Part shown: positions 45,454-57,180 of the stretch, in pieces
How the letters are laid out: the number at the start of each line of letters is the position of its first letter
How positions within the stretch are numbered: position 1 is the first letter of the stretch
From: Pseudomonadota bacterium
GTDB lineage: Bacteria > Pseudomonadota > Alphaproteobacteria > UBA828
Direction of reading: 5' to 3'
DNA: 64,000 bases
Assembly (NCBI GenBank): GCA_027624955.1
Contig: JAQBTG010000012.1
Location: forward strand, 1 to 64,000
Program-made: the position numbers and the translations under genes
Notes under the pieces: generated by a model
Databases searched by the model: none
What the model was told of the DNA's origin: nothing
Seen by the model: the letters and a program-made list of their open reading frames with translations, nothing else

Positions 45454-46083
45454 ATGAATCAACAGGCGCTGAAAGAACTCGCAGCACATCTTGACGCGAC
45501 ACTTGGCGATTATATTCAGTCGTCCAAGATCGTGCATGGCGAACTGACTCTCGAAATTCGCGTCGCGTCAGTAGAGCGCATAATCAAATTTCTGCGTGAC
45601 GACAGTGCATGCCGCTTCGAGATGTTGATCGACATATGTGGCGTCGATTATCCGCAGCGCGACCCGCGTTTTGACGTGGTTTACCATCTGCTTAGCGTCA
45701 GCAATAACATGCGCATTCGCGTCAAGGCGGGCGTTGACGAAGAGGGCTCGGTCCCTTCCGTGTCGGCGCTTTACAGTACTGCCGGTTGGTTCGAGCGTGA
45801 AGTGTGGGACTTATTCGGCATCTATGTCACCGATCATCCGGATTTGCGCCGTCTGCTTACGGATTATGGCTTTGAGGGCCATCCACTGCGTAAGGATTTT
45901 CCGCTAACGGGTTATGTCGAGCTGCGCTATGACGACGAGCAAAAGCGCGTCGTCTACGAGCCGGTCAAGCTGACCCAGGAATATCGCAGCTTCGATTTCA
46001 TGAGCCCGTGGGAAGGCGCAGAATATATTTTGCCGGGAGACGAAAAAGCCGGAAATCCAGGAGGCGACGGCGGGGGGGCATGA
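45454..46083 (+). CDS. nuoC: NADH-quinone oxidoreductase subunit C
   Basis: 209 aa. The 30-kDa subunit signature [58 protein letters not shown] is intact. Separate from NuoD, unlike the NuoCD fusion of enterobacteria. The last codons are glycine-rich and overlap the nuoD start (ATGA). Confidence 0.97.
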   Translation: MNQQALKELAAHLDATLGDYIQSSKIVHGELTLEIRVASVERIIKFLRDDSACRFEMLIDICGVDYPQRDPRFDVVYHLLSVSNNMRIRVKAGVDEEGSVPSVSALYSTAGWFEREVWDLFGIYVTDHPDLRRLLTDYGFEGHPLRKDFPLTGYVELRYDDEQKRVVYEPVKLTQEYRSFDFMSPWEGAEYILPGDEKAGNPGGDGGGA

Positions 46084-47258
46084 GCGAACATCGCATCAAG
46101 AATATGACGCTCAATTTTGGCCCGCAACATCCGGCGGCGCATGGTGTGCTGCGCCTCGTTCTCGAAATGGATGGCGAGGTCGTAGAGCGGGCGGACCCGC
46201 ATATCGGATTGCTGCACCGCGGCACGGAAAAACTGATCGAGCATAAGACCTATCTGCAGGCGGTACCTTATTTTGATCGCTTGGATTATGTGGCGCCGAT
46301 GAATCAGGAGCACGCGTTCGCATTGGTGGTGGAGCGTTTGCTCGGCATCGAAGCGCCTCTGCGCGCCCAATATATTCGCGTGCTCTATAGCGAAATCGGA
46401 CGTATCACCAATCATCTTCTCAATATCTCGACGATGATTCTGGATATTGGCGCGTTTACGCCATTCTTTTGGGCCTTTGAAGAGCGCGAAGTTTTAATGG
46501 AATTCTATGAGCGCGCGTCGGGGGCGAGGATGCATGCCGCATATTTCCGCCCTGGCGGTGTGACCAGCGATTTGCCGCCGGACCTGCTGCGCGACATCGG
46601 CTTGTGGAACAATAAATTCCCTAAGATCATCGACGATATCGAAAACTTGATTACCGAAAACCGAATTTTTAAACAGCGTACCGTCGACATCGGCTCGACC
46701 AGCCCAGCGGAGGCGCTTGACTGGGGCTTTACCGGCCCGATGTTGCGGGCTTCCGGCGTAACTTGGGATTTGCGTCGCAATCAGCCTTACGAAGTTTATG
46801 ACGAACTCGAGTTTTCCGTACCCGTCGGTACCAGCGGCGATTGCTATGAGCGTTATTTGGTGCGGATGGAAGAGATGCGCGAAAGTGTGAAAATCATTGA
46901 TCAGTGCCTCGCGCGCATGCCCGAGGGTCCGGTGAAGGTCGCGGATAACAAGATCAGCCCGCCGACCCGCAGCGAGATGAAAAATTCGATGGAGGCTCTG
47001 ATCCATCACTTCAAACTCTTTACCGAGGGTTATCACGTGCCGGCGGGCGAGGCCTACGCCGCCGTCGAGGCACCGAAGGGCGAGTTCGGTGTTTATTTGG
47101 TGTCTGACGGTAGCAACAAGCCTTATCGGTGCAAGATCAGAGCGCCTGGATTTGCTCATCTACAGGCGCTCGATTATGTCAGCCGGGGTCATATGTTGGC
47201 CGATGCCGTGGCTAATTTGGCCAGTATGGATATCGTTTTCGGGGAGATCGACCGATGA
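46080..47258 (+). CDS. nuoD: NADH-quinone oxidoreductase subunit D
   Basis: 392 aa from the ATG at 46080 (overlapping the nuoC stop). The 49-kDa subunit motifs [49 protein letters not shown] and [27 protein letters not shown] are intact. It forms the quinone-binding cavity with NuoB; the conserved His/Tyr quinone ligands are in the first two segments. Confidence 0.97.
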   Translation: MSEHRIKNMTLNFGPQHPAAHGVLRLVLEMDGEVVERADPHIGLLHRGTEKLIEHKTYLQAVPYFDRLDYVAPMNQEHAFALVVERLLGIEAPLRAQYIRVLYSEIGRITNHLLNISTMILDIGAFTPFFWAFEEREVLMEFYERASGARMHAAYFRPGGVTSDLPPDLLRDIGLWNNKFPKIIDDIENLITENRIFKQRTVDIGSTSPAEALDWGFTGPMLRASGVTWDLRRNQPYEVYDELEFSVPVGTSGDCYERYLVRMEEMRESVKIIDQCLARMPEGPVKVADNKISPPTRSEMKNSMEALIHHFKLFTEGYHVPAGEAYAAVEAPKGEFGVYLVSDGSNKPYRCKIRAPGFAHLQALDYVSRGHMLADAVANLASMDIVFGEIDR

Positions 47259-47845
47259 ATGGAGAGAGTCGGAAGTTCGAATTCTCGCCCGAGAATCTTG
47301 AACTCGCGAACGCGCATATCGCGAAATATCCTGAGGGCCGCCAGGCGAGTGCGGTGCTGCCGCTCTTAGATCTTGCGCAGCGTCAGAATGGTGGCTGGGT
47401 GTCGCGCGAAGCCATGGTCTATATCGCCGATTTTCTGGATATGGCCGAAATTCGCGTTTATGAAGTCGCGACTTTCTACACAATGGTGAACCTCAACCCA
47501 GTCGGGAAACATCTGATCCAACTGTGCCGCACGACGCCCTGTTGGCTACGCGGCTCAGACGATTTGCGCGACGCCTGTACGAATGAATTGGGTATAGGCA
47601 TCGGCGAATCCACGGAAGACGGCATGTTCACGCTGGTAGAAGTGGAGTGTCTCGGCGCTTGTGTGAATGCGCCTATGGTGCAGATCAACGATGATTTCTA
47701 TGAGGATCTTTCGGCCGCGCGGATGATTGAAATTCTCGCCATGTTGCGGCGCGGCGAGCAGCCATCGGCGGGTTCGCAAACCGGGCGACAGACTTCGGCG
47801 CCGACGACCGGCTTGACCACATTGCTGGATGGCGGGACTGCGTGA
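47255..47845 (+). CDS. nuoE: NADH-quinone oxidoreductase subunit E
   Basis: 196 aa. Thioredoxin-like [2Fe-2S] (N1a) subunit of the NADH-oxidising module; cysteines in [11 protein letters not shown] and [17 protein letters not shown] are the four ligands. The first 25 residues and the glycine/threonine tail are less conserved. Overlaps nuoD by four bases. Confidence 0.96.
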   Translation: MNGESRKFEFSPENLELANAHIAKYPEGRQASAVLPLLDLAQRQNGGWVSREAMVYIADFLDMAEIRVYEVATFYTMVNLNPVGKHLIQLCRTTPCWLRGSDDLRDACTNELGIGIGESTEDGMFTLVEVECLGACVNAPMVQINDDFYEDLSAARMIEILAMLRRGEQPSAGSQTGRQTSAPTTGLTTLLDGGTA

Positions 47846-49149
47846 TGCTGAATGATTCAAACCGCATCTTTACCAATCTTTACGGTGCCCATGATTGGCG
47901 CCTCGGCGGCGCGCGCAAGCGCGGCGCGTGGGACGGCACCAGCACTCTTATTGGCAAGGGCCACGAATGGGTCGTCGATCAAGTCAAGGAATCTGGATTG
48001 CGTGGTCGGGGCGGTGCGGGTTTCCCGACTGGTCTCAAATTCTCTTTCATGCCCAAAGAGCCAGATCCGAGGCGGCCGCATTACTTGATCGTCAATGCCG
48101 ACGAATCCGAGCCCGGGACTTGCAAGGACCGGGACATCATGCGTCACGATCCGCATCTTCTCATAGAGGGTTGTTTGCTCTCCGCCTTCGCCATGCGCGC
48201 CAACGCCGGCTACATCTACATTCGCGGTGAGTTTTATCGCGAGGCCGAGAATTTGCAGACCGCGATCGATGAGGCGTATGACGCCGGATTGATCGGCAAG
48301 AATGCTTCAGGTTCAGGATGGGATTTCGACCTTTATTTACACCGCGGCGCCGGCGCCTATATCTGCGGTGAGGAAACCGGCTTGCTGGAAAGCCTCGAAG
48401 GCAAGCCAGGTAAGCCGCGTTTGAAGCCGCCGTTTCCGGCCGGTGCCGGTCTTTATGGTTGCCCCTCCACGGTTAACAATGTTGAAACCCTCGCAGTTAT
48501 CCCAACCATACTAAGGCGCGGCCCGGAGTGGTTCGCAGGGTTGGGCAGACCAAAGAATAGCGGAACCAAACTATTCTGCATTTCGGGGCATGTGAACCAG
48601 CCCTGCAATGTTGAAGAAGAGATGGGAATTCCGCTGCGCGAGCTTATCGAGAAACATGCCGGTGGTGTGCGCGGCGGTTGGGACAATTTGTTGGCGGTAA
48701 TTCCCGGCGGCGCCTCGGTGCCATTGTTGCCGAAATCTATTTGCGATGACGTGCTGATGGATTTTGATTCGCTGGTTGCCCAAAAATCGGGTCTTGGCAC
48801 GGCGGCCGTCATCGTTATGGACAAATCGACAGATGTGGTTGAGGCGATATCCCGGCTTTCACATTTTTATATGCACGAAAGTTGCGGCCAGTGCACGCCC
48901 TGCCGCGAAGGTACCGGATGGGTTTATCGCATGATGCAGCGGATGGTCACGGGCGAAGCATCGGTGAAGGATATCGATCTTCTCTGGGATGTGGTGGGTC
49001 AGATCGAAGGCCATACAATTTGCGCGCTCGGAGACGCCGCAGCGTGGCCGGTCCAAGGCCTGATCCGGCATTTTCGCGGCGAAATGGAACAGCGCATTCT
49101 GGCGCGCCATGGCATCCCGACCGATGCCGGCGCACCGAAAGCCGCGTGA
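47845..49149 (+). CDS. nuoF: NADH-quinone oxidoreductase subunit F
   Basis: 434 aa from the ATG at 47845 (a GTG one codon earlier is also possible). FMN site [24 protein letters not shown] contacts [38 protein letters not shown], and N3 [4Fe-4S] ligands in [12 protein letters not shown] plus the cysteine in [13 protein letters not shown]. The catalytic NADH dehydrogenase subunit. Start overlaps the nuoE stop. Confidence 0.97.
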   Translation: MLNDSNRIFTNLYGAHDWRLGGARKRGAWDGTSTLIGKGHEWVVDQVKESGLRGRGGAGFPTGLKFSFMPKEPDPRRPHYLIVNADESEPGTCKDRDIMRHDPHLLIEGCLLSAFAMRANAGYIYIRGEFYREAENLQTAIDEAYDAGLIGKNASGSGWDFDLYLHRGAGAYICGEETGLLESLEGKPGKPRLKPPFPAGAGLYGCPSTVNNVETLAVIPTILRRGPEWFAGLGRPKNSGTKLFCISGHVNQPCNVEEEMGIPLRELIEKHAGGVRGGWDNLLAVIPGGASVPLLPKSICDDVLMDFDSLVAQKSGLGTAAVIVMDKSTDVVEAISRLSHFYMHESCGQCTPCREGTGWVYRMMQRMVTGEASVKDIDLLWDVVGQIEGHTICALGDAAAWPVQGLIRHFRGEMEQRILARHGIPTDAGAPKAA

Positions 49150-49161
49150 GGAATTTGGACT

Positions 49162-51219
49162 ATGCCGAAACTAACAATCGACGGCGTTGAAGTTGAAGTC
49201 GCGGACGGCTCAACGGTCCTGCAGGCTTGCGAGCAGGTTGGCGCAGAGGTGCCGCGTTTCTGTTACCACGACCGCCTGTCGATTGCCGGAAATTGTCGCA
49301 TGTGTCTGGTCATCATGGAAAGATCTCCTAAACCCATCGCTTCCTGCGCGATGCCGGCGGGCGAGGGAATGGTGATTCACACCAATACGCCAGAGGTCAA
49401 AAAGGCGCGCGAAGGGGTGATGGAGTTCCTGCTCATCAATCATCCGCTGGACTGCCCCATTTGCGATCAGGGCGGCGAGTGCGACTTGCAAGATCAGGCT
49501 ATGGCATATGGCCGCCATTTCAGCCGTTTCGATGAGCACAAACGGGCGGTTAAGGACAAAGATATCGGGCCGCTGGTCGAAACCATCATGACACGCTGCA
49601 TTCATTGCACGCGATGCATCCGTTTCGCCGATGAAATTGCCGGGGTCGAAGAATTCGGTGCAGTGTTCCGCGGCGAACATATGGAAATCGGCACCTATGT
49701 AGGGAAGGCGGTTTCTTCCGAGCTGTCGGGCAACATGATTGATTTATGCCCGGTGGGCGCGTTGACGTCCAAGCCCTACGCTTTTACCGCTCGCTCGTGG
49801 GAATTGCGCAAGACAGAGAGCATCGATGTGCTTGACGCCGTTGGCTCCAATATTCGGATCGATGCGCGCGGCGGTGAAGTCATGCGCATCGTCCCTCGCC
49901 TCAACGAAGACGTGAACGAGGAGTGGATTTCCGACAAAACCCGTTTCGCCTGCGATGGCCTCAAGAAGCGCCGCCTCGATCGTTGTTACGTGCGTAAAGA
50001 CGGAAAGCTAGAAGAGGCGGATTGGCCACAAGCGTTTGACGCAATACAGAAGGCGCTTCACGGTCTTGCCGGAGATCAGATCGCCGCCATTGCCGGTGAC
50101 CTCGCCGATTGCGAGGCGATGACGGCACTCAAAGATTTGATGGGCGATTTGGGCTCGCAGAATATTGATTGCCGCCAAGATGGCGCCAAGCTCAGCAGCG
50201 CGCGCGCCGGCTACCTGTTCAATACGACGATCGCTCAAATCGAAGACGCCGATGCAATCTTGGTAATTGGCGCCGATTTGCGCTGGGAGGCCTCCCTGGT
50301 CAATGCCAGAATCCGCAAGCGCTGGCGGCAAGGTGGGCTCAAGACCGGTGTCATTGGCCCGCGCCGAGATCTCACCTATCCCTATGATCATCTTGGCGCC
50401 GGGCCAGAAACGCTTAGTCAAATCGCCGCCGGAAATCACGAGTTTTGCCAAGTGCTCGAAGCGGCGGAGTGGCCCATGCTCATTGTCGGGTCGGGCGCGG
50501 TGGCGCGCCGAGATGGCGCCGCTATTTTGGCCGCCGCCCGTGCAGTGGCGGAAAAATATGCCATGGTGCGCGAGGGTTGGAACGGCTTTAACGTCTTGCA
50601 CCGTGCGGCTTCGCGGGTTGGCGGCCTTGATCTCGGTTTTGTGCCGAGTGGGGGCGGACGTGATGTCGCCGCTATTCTCGAAGGCGCAGAGAGCGACGCT
50701 GTCAAATTCGTTTGGCTGCTCGGATCAGACGAAATCGAAATGGCGCGATTGAACAACGCGTTCGTTGTATATCAAGGACATCACGGGGACGCCGGTGCGG
50801 CGGCAGCGGATGTGGTTTTGCCCGGCGCTGCCTACACCGAGAAAAATGCGACCTACGTGAATTTGGAAGGGCGCGTGCAACGGACCTATCGGGCGGTCCA
50901 TCCCCCTGGTGAAGCTCGGGAAGATTGGACGATTCTCCGCGCCTTCTCGGAATTGACCGGTACGACATTACCTTACGATACGCTCGATGCGGTGCGGGCG
51001 CGCATGACCAAGATCGCTCCGTCCTTTGGCGCCGCAAACAGCATCACTGCGGCCGAATGGCGGGACTTTGGAGCGCCGGGCGATATGTCGGGCGATGCGT
51101 TTGCTAACCCGGTTAGTGATTTTTATACGACCGATGTGATCTCACGGGCATCAGACACCATGGCCGAGTGCAGCGCGCTGTTTGTTGCCGGCGCGCAGAA
51201 GACCGGTACCGATGGCTGA
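49162..51219 (+). CDS. nuoG: NADH-quinone oxidoreductase subunit G
   Basis: 685 aa. N-terminal ferredoxin-like [2Fe-2S] region ([17 protein letters not shown]), the His-Cys3 [4Fe-4S] site ([24 protein letters not shown]), the second [4Fe-4S] ([23 protein letters not shown]) and a molybdopterin-oxidoreductase-like domain that has lost its cofactor. Length is normal for the alphaproteobacterial form, which lacks the extra C-terminal region of E. coli NuoG. Confidence 0.96.
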   Translation: MPKLTIDGVEVEVADGSTVLQACEQVGAEVPRFCYHDRLSIAGNCRMCLVIMERSPKPIASCAMPAGEGMVIHTNTPEVKKAREGVMEFLLINHPLDCPICDQGGECDLQDQAMAYGRHFSRFDEHKRAVKDKDIGPLVETIMTRCIHCTRCIRFADEIAGVEEFGAVFRGEHMEIGTYVGKAVSSELSGNMIDLCPVGALTSKPYAFTARSWELRKTESIDVLDAVGSNIRIDARGGEVMRIVPRLNEDVNEEWISDKTRFACDGLKKRRLDRCYVRKDGKLEEADWPQAFDAIQKALHGLAGDQIAAIAGDLADCEAMTALKDLMGDLGSQNIDCRQDGAKLSSARAGYLFNTTIAQIEDADAILVIGADLRWEASLVNARIRKRWRQGGLKTGVIGPRRDLTYPYDHLGAGPETLSQIAAGNHEFCQVLEAAEWPMLIVGSGAVARRDGAAILAAARAVAEKYAMVREGWNGFNVLHRAASRVGGLDLGFVPSGGGRDVAAILEGAESDAVKFVWLLGSDEIEMARLNNAFVVYQGHHGDAGAAAADVVLPGAAYTEKNATYVNLEGRVQRTYRAVHPPGEAREDWTILRAFSELTGTTLPYDTLDAVRARMTKIAPSFGAANSITAAEWRDFGAPGDMSGDAFANPVSDFYTTDVISRASDTMAECSALFVAGAQKTGTDG

Positions 51220-52228
51220 GTCTAACTTCTGGGCGGACTATATCTTGCCGCTGCTGTTGATCGTCGGCTATATCGCGGCGATCGTCGTGCCGATCTTGCT
51301 CGTCGTCGCGCTGGTCACGTACGGCGAGCGCAAGGTTTGGGCGGCCATGCAATACCGCAAAGGGCCAAACGTAGTGGGGCCGTTTGGGCTGTTCCAGCCG
51401 TTGGCCGATGGCCTGAAACTGCTGATGAAGGAAACCATTATTCCGACCGGCGCCAATCGCGTTCTCTTCATCATGGCGCCGATGATTATGTTTGCCCTTG
51501 GTCTCATCGGCTGGGCCGTCATTCCGTTCGATACCCATCTGGTTCTGGCCGATATCAATGTCGGCATACTTTATCTGTTTGCCGTGTCCTCACTTGGCGT
51601 GTACGGCATCATCATCGCCGGGTGGGCGAGTAACTCGAAGTATGGTTTCCTCGGTGCCTTGCGGTCGGCCGCCCAGATGGTTTCCTACGAGGTATCGATC
51701 GGCTTCGTCTTAGTCACCGTGATGCTCGTGGCTGGCTCATTGAATTTGAGCGACATCGTAGAAGCACAAAAAGGCCTCTGGTTCTTCATTCCGTTGGCGC
51801 CAATGTTCATCATCTATTTCATTTCAGCCCTAGCCGAGACCAACCGGACGCCGTTCGATTTGCCCGAAGCGGAAGGCGAATTGGTGGCCGGTTATCAGGT
51901 CGAATATTCGGCCATGACCTGGGGGCTGTTCATGCTCGGCGAATACGCCAACATCGTTTTGTTGAGCGGACTTTGCGTCATTCTGTTTCTCGGCGGCTGG
52001 TTGCCGCCGTTCCATGTCGAACCCTTCATATGGATTCCAGGTGTCGTCTGGTTTATCGCCAAAACGGCTTTTGTGATCTTTCTCTTCACTTGGGTGCGGG
52101 CGACAATGCCGCGCTATCGTTATGACCAACTCATGCGCTTGGGCTGGAAGGTCTTTCTGCCCGCGTCTCTAGCCTGGGTGGTCATCACCGCCGGCGCCAT
52201 GCACTTGTTTGGATGGATGCCGCAATGA
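51212..52228 (+). CDS. nuoH: NADH-quinone oxidoreductase subunit H
   Basis: 338 aa from the ATG at 51212. Eight or so helices; conserved [63 protein letters not shown] and the [24 protein letters not shown] loop form the quinone-entry chamber and the E-channel. Overlaps nuoG by eight bases. Confidence 0.97.
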   Translation: MAESNFWADYILPLLLIVGYIAAIVVPILLVVALVTYGERKVWAAMQYRKGPNVVGPFGLFQPLADGLKLLMKETIIPTGANRVLFIMAPMIMFALGLIGWAVIPFDTHLVLADINVGILYLFAVSSLGVYGIIIAGWASNSKYGFLGALRSAAQMVSYEVSIGFVLVTVMLVAGSLNLSDIVEAQKGLWFFIPLAPMFIIYFISALAETNRTPFDLPEAEGELVAGYQVEYSAMTWGLFMLGEYANIVLLSGLCVILFLGGWLPPFHVEPFIWIPGVVWFIAKTAFVIFLFTWVRATMPRYRYDQLMRLGWKVFLPASLAWVVITAGAMHLFGWMPQ

Positions 52229-52244
52229 GCAGGAAAGGTTAATC

Positions 52245-52733
52245 ATGTCGTTCATAGAGCAATCGGTGAAGTCTCTATTGTTGACCGAACTATTGAAGGG
52301 TATGACCATCACCTTTCGCCAGATGTTTAGTCCCAAGGCGACCGTCAACTACCCCTATGAAAGAGGGCCGATCAGCGCGCGCTTTCGTGGCGAGCACGCA
52401 CTTCGGCGCTATTCGAACGGCGAGGAGCGCTGCATTGCCTGCAAACTGTGCGAAGCGATTTGCCCGGCGCAGGCGATTACCATCGAGGCTGAGCCGCGCG
52501 GCGACGGCAGCCGCCGCACGACTCGCTACGACATCGATATGGTCAAATGCATTTATTGCGGCTTTTGCCAGGAAGCCTGTCCGGTGGACGCCATCGTCGA
52601 GGGGCCGAATTTCGAATTCGCCGCCGAGACGCGCGAGGAACTGCTCTACAACAAACAGAAACTTTTGGACAATGGTGAGCGCTGGGAGAGCGAAATCGCA
52701 GCGAACCTGGCGTCTGAAGCACCGTATCGTTGA
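52245..52733 (+). CDS. nuoI: NADH-quinone oxidoreductase subunit I
   Basis: 162 aa from the ATG at 52245, with AGGAAAGG upstream. Two [4Fe-4S] ferredoxin motifs, [19 protein letters not shown] and [24 protein letters not shown], hold clusters N6a and N6b. The frame has an earlier ATG in nuoH that is not supported. 39 bp before nuoJ. Confidence 0.97.
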   Translation: MSFIEQSVKSLLLTELLKGMTITFRQMFSPKATVNYPYERGPISARFRGEHALRRYSNGEERCIACKLCEAICPAQAITIEAEPRGDGSRRTTRYDIDMVKCIYCGFCQEACPVDAIVEGPNFEFAAETREELLYNKQKLLDNGERWESEIAANLASEAPYR

Positions 52734-52772
52734 GGAACATCGGCGGCTGAAGCCGAGAAATCGAATGAATTC

Positions 52773-53402
52773 ATGATTATCGAGACAATAGTCTTTTACC
52801 TTCTTTCCGTGGTGACCGTCGCCGCGGGGGTGATGGTTATTGCCTCGCGCAATCCAGTACAGTCCGTGCTTTTCCTGATTCTGGCATTTTTCAATTCAGC
52901 TGGCCTGTTTGTGCTGTTGGGCGCTGAATTCCTCGCCATGATATTGATCATTGTCTATGTCGGCGCGGTGGCTGTGTTGTTCCTGTTCGTCGTGATGATG
53001 CTCGATATTAATTTCTCCGAGCTGCGTGCGGGATTCCTGCAATATTTGCCGATTGGCGCCATTGTCGGAATCATTCTGTTAGCCGAACTCATCTTGGTGT
53101 TTGCTACCGGCGCCGTCGACATCCACGTTCCAGATATTGTTGCGGTGGCTATGCCGCCGGCAGAGGAAGTGAGCAACACGCGGGCGTTGGGCAATATTCT
53201 CTATACCCGCTATGCCTATTTGTTCCAGGGCGCTGGATTTATTTTGTTGGTCGCCATGGTCGGCGCCATTGTGTTGACCCATCGGCGGCGGGTCGAAGTC
53301 CGGCGCCAGAAAATCGCCGATCAGGTGGCGCGCGACCCAAAAGTGGCGGTGGTTCTCAAAGACATTAAATCAGGCGAGGAGGGGTCATGGAAATCGGACT
53401 GA
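52773..53402 (+). CDS. nuoJ: NADH-quinone oxidoreductase subunit J
   Basis: 209 aa, five helices, with the ND6-like [19 protein letters not shown] region in helix 3 that contributes to the pi-bulge of complex I. The C-terminal extension ([19 protein letters not shown]...) is cytoplasmic. The last 16 bases overlap nuoK. Confidence 0.96.
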   Translation: MIIETIVFYLLSVVTVAAGVMVIASRNPVQSVLFLILAFFNSAGLFVLLGAEFLAMILIIVYVGAVAVLFLFVVMMLDINFSELRAGFLQYLPIGAIVGIILLAELILVFATGAVDIHVPDIVAVAMPPAEEVSNTRALGNILYTRYAYLFQGAGFILLVAMVGAIVLTHRRRVEVRRQKIADQVARDPKVAVVLKDIKSGEEGSWKSD

Positions 53403-53695
53403 CCCATTATCTGACCGTGGCCGCGATACTTTTCACGCTTGGCGTGTTCGGCATATTTCTCAATCGCAAGAACGTCATCATCATTTTGATGTCGATCGAG
53501 TTGATGCTGCTTGCCGTCAATATTAATTTCGTCGCATTCTCGGTTTTCCTAAATGACATGGCGGGTCAGGTGTTCGCCATGCTGGTCCTCACAGTGGCGG
53601 CAGCCGAAGCGGCCATCGGTCTTGCCATACTGGTTGTCTATTTCCGCAACCGCGGCTCCATCGCGGTTGAAGACGTTAATGTGATGAAGGGCTAA
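53387..53695 (+). CDS. nuoK: NADH-quinone oxidoreductase subunit K
   Basis: 102 aa, three helices (ND4L). The conserved [19 protein letters not shown] and [34 protein letters not shown] carry the two glutamates of the proton channel. Starts within the last codons of nuoJ. Confidence 0.97.
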   Translation: MEIGLTHYLTVAAILFTLGVFGIFLNRKNVIIILMSIELMLLAVNINFVAFSVFLNDMAGQVFAMLVLTVAAAEAAIGLAILVVYFRNRGSIAVEDVNVMKG

Positions 53696-53701
53696 ACCCT
53701 C

Positions 53702-55627
53702 GTGCTGCTTTATATTGCTCCCGTTTTTCTGCCGCTAATCGGCGCAGCAATCACTGGCCTGTTCGGCCGCGTGCTTGGCGATCGAGCGTCGCAGTACATC
53801 TCCTGCGGGGCGATGGGTTTGGCGGCGCTGGCGTCGATATTCGTTTTTAACAATGTGGTGATGCAAGGCGAAGTTCAGCAGATATACCTTTTCAACTGGA
53901 TGACCTCGGGCAGTTTCGTGGTCGATTGGGCGCTCCGCATCGACGAATTGACGGCGATGATGGTCTTCACCGTTTCGATTGTGTCGTTCCTGATCCATGT
54001 CTACTCGATCGGATACATGGCACATGATCCACACATTCCGCGGTTTTTCGCGTATCTGTCGCTGTTCACTTTTTTCATGTTGGCGCTCGTTACGGCAGAT
54101 AATTTCCTCCAGCTTTATTTCGGCTGGGAGGGAGTTGGCCTGGTTTCATATCTGCTAATCGGATTTTGGTATAAGCGGCCGGCCGCAAATGCGGCAGCGA
54201 TCAAGGCGTTCGTCGTTAATCGCGTTGGCGATTTCGGATTCGGTCTCGGAATCCTGGCGATTTACCAAACCTTCGGATCTGTCAGTTTTGATACCGTTTT
54301 CGCCGCCGCGCCCAACCTAGCCGGCTCAGAGTTCGATTTCCTCGGCCACAATTTCGATGCTCTGACGGTCATCTGCATTCTGCTGTTCGTCGGCGCCATG
54401 GGAAAGTCGGCGCAATTTTTGCTCCATACTTGGTTGCCCGATGCGATGGAGGGTCCGACGCCGGTATCGGCTCTCATTCATGCGGCGACTATGGTAACCG
54501 CTGGGGTCTTCTTGGTTGCGCGATGTTCGCCTCTATTCGAATATGCGCCGATCGCACTCGCCGTCGTCACCGTTGTCGGCGCCACGACGGCGATATTTGC
54601 CGCGACAATTGCGATCACCCAAACCGACATCAAACGGGTGATCGCCTATTCGACCTGTAGTCAGCTTGGCTACATGTTCTTTGCCTGCGGTGTATCGGCT
54701 TATTCGGCGGGCATGTTCCATCTGACCACGCATGCTTTCTTTAAGGCGCTTCTTTTTTTGGGCGCCGGCTCGGTAATCCATGCCATGTCCGACGAGCAAG
54801 ACATGCGCAAAATGGGCGGTATCTGGAAAGCCATCCCGTTGACTTACTTGCTCATGTGGATCGGCAGCTTAGCGCTGGCGGGTATACCGTTTTTCTCAGG
54901 ATTCTTCTCCAAGGATGTGATCCTCGAATCCGCCTTTGCGGCGGCAACTGGTTTGGGTTATTACGCCTATGCCGCTGGTATTGCCGCCGCTGTGCTGACG
55001 GCGCTCTATTCCTGGCGCCTCATCATCCTTACCTTCCATGGCAAGCCGCGAGCTGACGAAAAAGTTATGGCGCATGTTCATGAATCGCCGCCGATCATGA
55101 CTGTGCCACTCATTCTTTTAGCCGTCGGCGCGATCGTTTCTGGTTATTTGTTGATGCCGATGGTGGGATCACATTCGGATTTCTGGGGCACCTCAATACT
55201 TGTGTTGCCGCATCACCATGCTCTTGAGAGTGCGCATCATGTTGATTTCTGGGTCAAGGCATTGCCGACAATCGTTGCGGTTATCGGTATCTTGGCTGCC
55301 TATTTTCTCTACATGGCCAAGCCGCACCTGCCTGGTGTGATAGCGCAGCGCCTGCGGCCACTCTATTTGTTCTCTTACAACAAATGGTATTTCGATGAGT
55401 TCTATGATTGGGCGTTCGTCCGCCCGACCAAATATCTTGGCTATGGTTTGTGGAAACAAGGCGACGGCGGCGTCATCGACGGAATCGGCCCCGACGGCGT
55501 TGCGGCAGCGGCTGCCGCCATTGCCCGACGCGTCGTCAAGCTGCAGAGCGGATATGTCTATCACTACGCTTTTCTGATGTTGGTCGGTGTGGCCGTCATC
55601 ATCACCTGGTTTCTTATTCTGGGATGA
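53702..55627 (+). CDS. nuoL: NADH-quinone oxidoreductase subunit L
   Basis: 641 aa, starting at a GTG. ND5-type antiporter-like subunit with about 16 helices. Core motifs include YFGWEGVGLVSYLLIGFWY (with the key glutamate), PDAMEGPTPVSALIHAATMVTAGVFLVAR (key lysine region nearby), and the C-terminal lateral helix region. The largest proton-pumping subunit of complex I. Confidence 0.96.
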   Translation: MLLYIAPVFLPLIGAAITGLFGRVLGDRASQYISCGAMGLAALASIFVFNNVVMQGEVQQIYLFNWMTSGSFVVDWALRIDELTAMMVFTVSIVSFLIHVYSIGYMAHDPHIPRFFAYLSLFTFFMLALVTADNFLQLYFGWEGVGLVSYLLIGFWYKRPAANAAAIKAFVVNRVGDFGFGLGILAIYQTFGSVSFDTVFAAAPNLAGSEFDFLGHNFDALTVICILLFVGAMGKSAQFLLHTWLPDAMEGPTPVSALIHAATMVTAGVFLVARCSPLFEYAPIALAVVTVVGATTAIFAATIAITQTDIKRVIAYSTCSQLGYMFFACGVSAYSAGMFHLTTHAFFKALLFLGAGSVIHAMSDEQDMRKMGGIWKAIPLTYLLMWIGSLALAGIPFFSGFFSKDVILESAFAAATGLGYYAYAAGIAAAVLTALYSWRLIILTFHGKPRADEKVMAHVHESPPIMTVPLILLAVGAIVSGYLLMPMVGSHSDFWGTSILVLPHHHALESAHHVDFWVKALPTIVAVIGILAAYFLYMAKPHLPGVIAQRLRPLYLFSYNKWYFDEFYDWAFVRPTKYLGYGLWKQGDGGVIDGIGPDGVAAAAAAIARRVVKLQSGYVYHYAFLMLVGVAVIITWFLILG

Positions 55628-55631
55628 TGAC

Positions 55632-57173
55632 ATGACCGATTGGCCCATCCTTTCTACCGTCACTTTCCTGCCGCTGCTCGGAGCGGCTTTCATACTTCTC
55701 ATCCGCGGTGATGAAGCGACGATCGCGCGCAATTCCCGCCATGTGGCATTGTGGACCAGCATTGTAGCGTTCGCGATTTCTGTGTTGCTCATCGCCGACT
55801 TCGACACGACGACGGCGCAATTCCAGTTTGAGGAGTATGCGCCATGGCTGCCTGAGTTCGGCATTGGCTATCATCTCGGCGTCGATGGAATCTCGGTATT
55901 TTTTCTTTTGCTGACAACGTTCTTGGTGCCTATCTGCATTATCTCGTGCTGGGAAGCAGTGAAGACCCGAGTACGTGAATACATGATCGCGTTTCTGGTT
56001 TTAGAAACGATGATGATCGGCGTGTTCTCTTCTCTCGATATGTTGATGTTCTACATCTTCTTTGAGGGGCAGCTCATACCGATGTTCCTGATCATCGGTA
56101 TCTGGGGCGGCGCGCGGCGTGTTTATTCGGCGTACAAATTTTTTCTTTATACCTTGGTGGGCTCGGTGTTGTTTCTACTCGCCATCTTGTTCATGTATTT
56201 CCAAGCCGGTACGACTGACATCCCGGCCTTGATGAACGAGGTCTGGGCGCCGGCGGTACAGACTTGGCTCTGGCTTGCCCTGTTCGCATCGTTCGCCGTC
56301 AAACTGCCGATGTGGCCGTTTCATACCTGGTTGCCTGATGCCCATGTCGAGGCGCCAACGGCAGGCTCGGTAATCCTCGCCGGGATTATGCTGAAGATGG
56401 GCGGCTACGGATTTTTACGTTTCTCGCTGCCCATGTTCCCGGATGCCAGCGAATTTTTCGTGCCCTTCGTGTTCTCGCTATCCGTCGTTGGGGTGATTTA
56501 CACGTCCTTGGTTGCCCTCATGCAACAGGACATGAAGAAACTGATCGCATATTCCTCGGTCGCCCATATGGGAATTGTCACGATCGGCCTGTTCACCTTC
56601 AACGGCCAGGGCATCGAAGGCGGAATTTTTCAAATGCTTAGTCACGGTGTGGTCTCGGCGGCATTGTTCCTCATCGTCGGTGTGGTTTATGACCGTGTGC
56701 ACTCGCGCGAGATTGCATCCTATGGTGGGCTCGTTCACCGCATGCCGGTGTATGCTTTCGTATTTATGGTGATCATGCTCGCTTCGATAGGACTTCCGGC
56801 GACAAGCGGTTTTGTTGGCGAATTTTTGATCTTTGTCGGCGTCTTCCAGGTCAATACCTGGGTCGCCATGTTGGGGCTGACCGGCGTCATTCTCGGCGCC
56901 GCCTATATGCTTTGGCTCTATCGCCGTGTAATTTTCGGTGAATTGACGAAGGAAAACTTGAAGTCGATTAAGGACTTGAACGTGCGTGAAATCGGATTTT
57001 TCGCACCGCTCGTTGTGTTGGCTCTATTCATGGGTATTTATCCCAAGCCGTTCCTCGATGTCCTGCATGTCTCGGTAGAAAATTTGGTCGCGCAAACACA
57101 GATGGCGCGCGCGGGTGGCGCTGACGTTGTCGCCGATCTCTTGCCCGACGTGCTGGCCAGAGTGTTGAGGTAG
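55632..57173 (+). CDS. nuoM: NADH-quinone oxidoreductase subunit M
   Basis: 513 aa from the ATG at 55632, four bases after the nuoL stop. ND4-type antiporter-like subunit; signatures FEGQLIPMFLIIGIWGG, KLPMWPFHTWLPDAHVEAPTAGSVILAGIMLKMGGYG and AYSSVAHMGIV are present. The open frame runs upstream inside nuoL but that part is not coding. Confidence 0.96.
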   Translation: MTDWPILSTVTFLPLLGAAFILLIRGDEATIARNSRHVALWTSIVAFAISVLLIADFDTTTAQFQFEEYAPWLPEFGIGYHLGVDGISVFFLLLTTFLVPICIISCWEAVKTRVREYMIAFLVLETMMIGVFSSLDMLMFYIFFEGQLIPMFLIIGIWGGARRVYSAYKFFLYTLVGSVLFLLAILFMYFQAGTTDIPALMNEVWAPAVQTWLWLALFASFAVKLPMWPFHTWLPDAHVEAPTAGSVILAGIMLKMGGYGFLRFSLPMFPDASEFFVPFVFSLSVVGVIYTSLVALMQQDMKKLIAYSSVAHMGIVTIGLFTFNGQGIEGGIFQMLSHGVVSAALFLIVGVVYDRVHSREIASYGGLVHRMPVYAFVFMVIMLASIGLPATSGFVGEFLIFVGVFQVNTWVAMLGLTGVILGAAYMLWLYRRVIFGELTKENLKSIKDLNVREIGFFAPLVVLALFMGIYPKPFLDVLHVSVENLVAQTQMARAGGADVVADLLPDVLARVLR

Positions 57174-57180
57174 GTAGGCT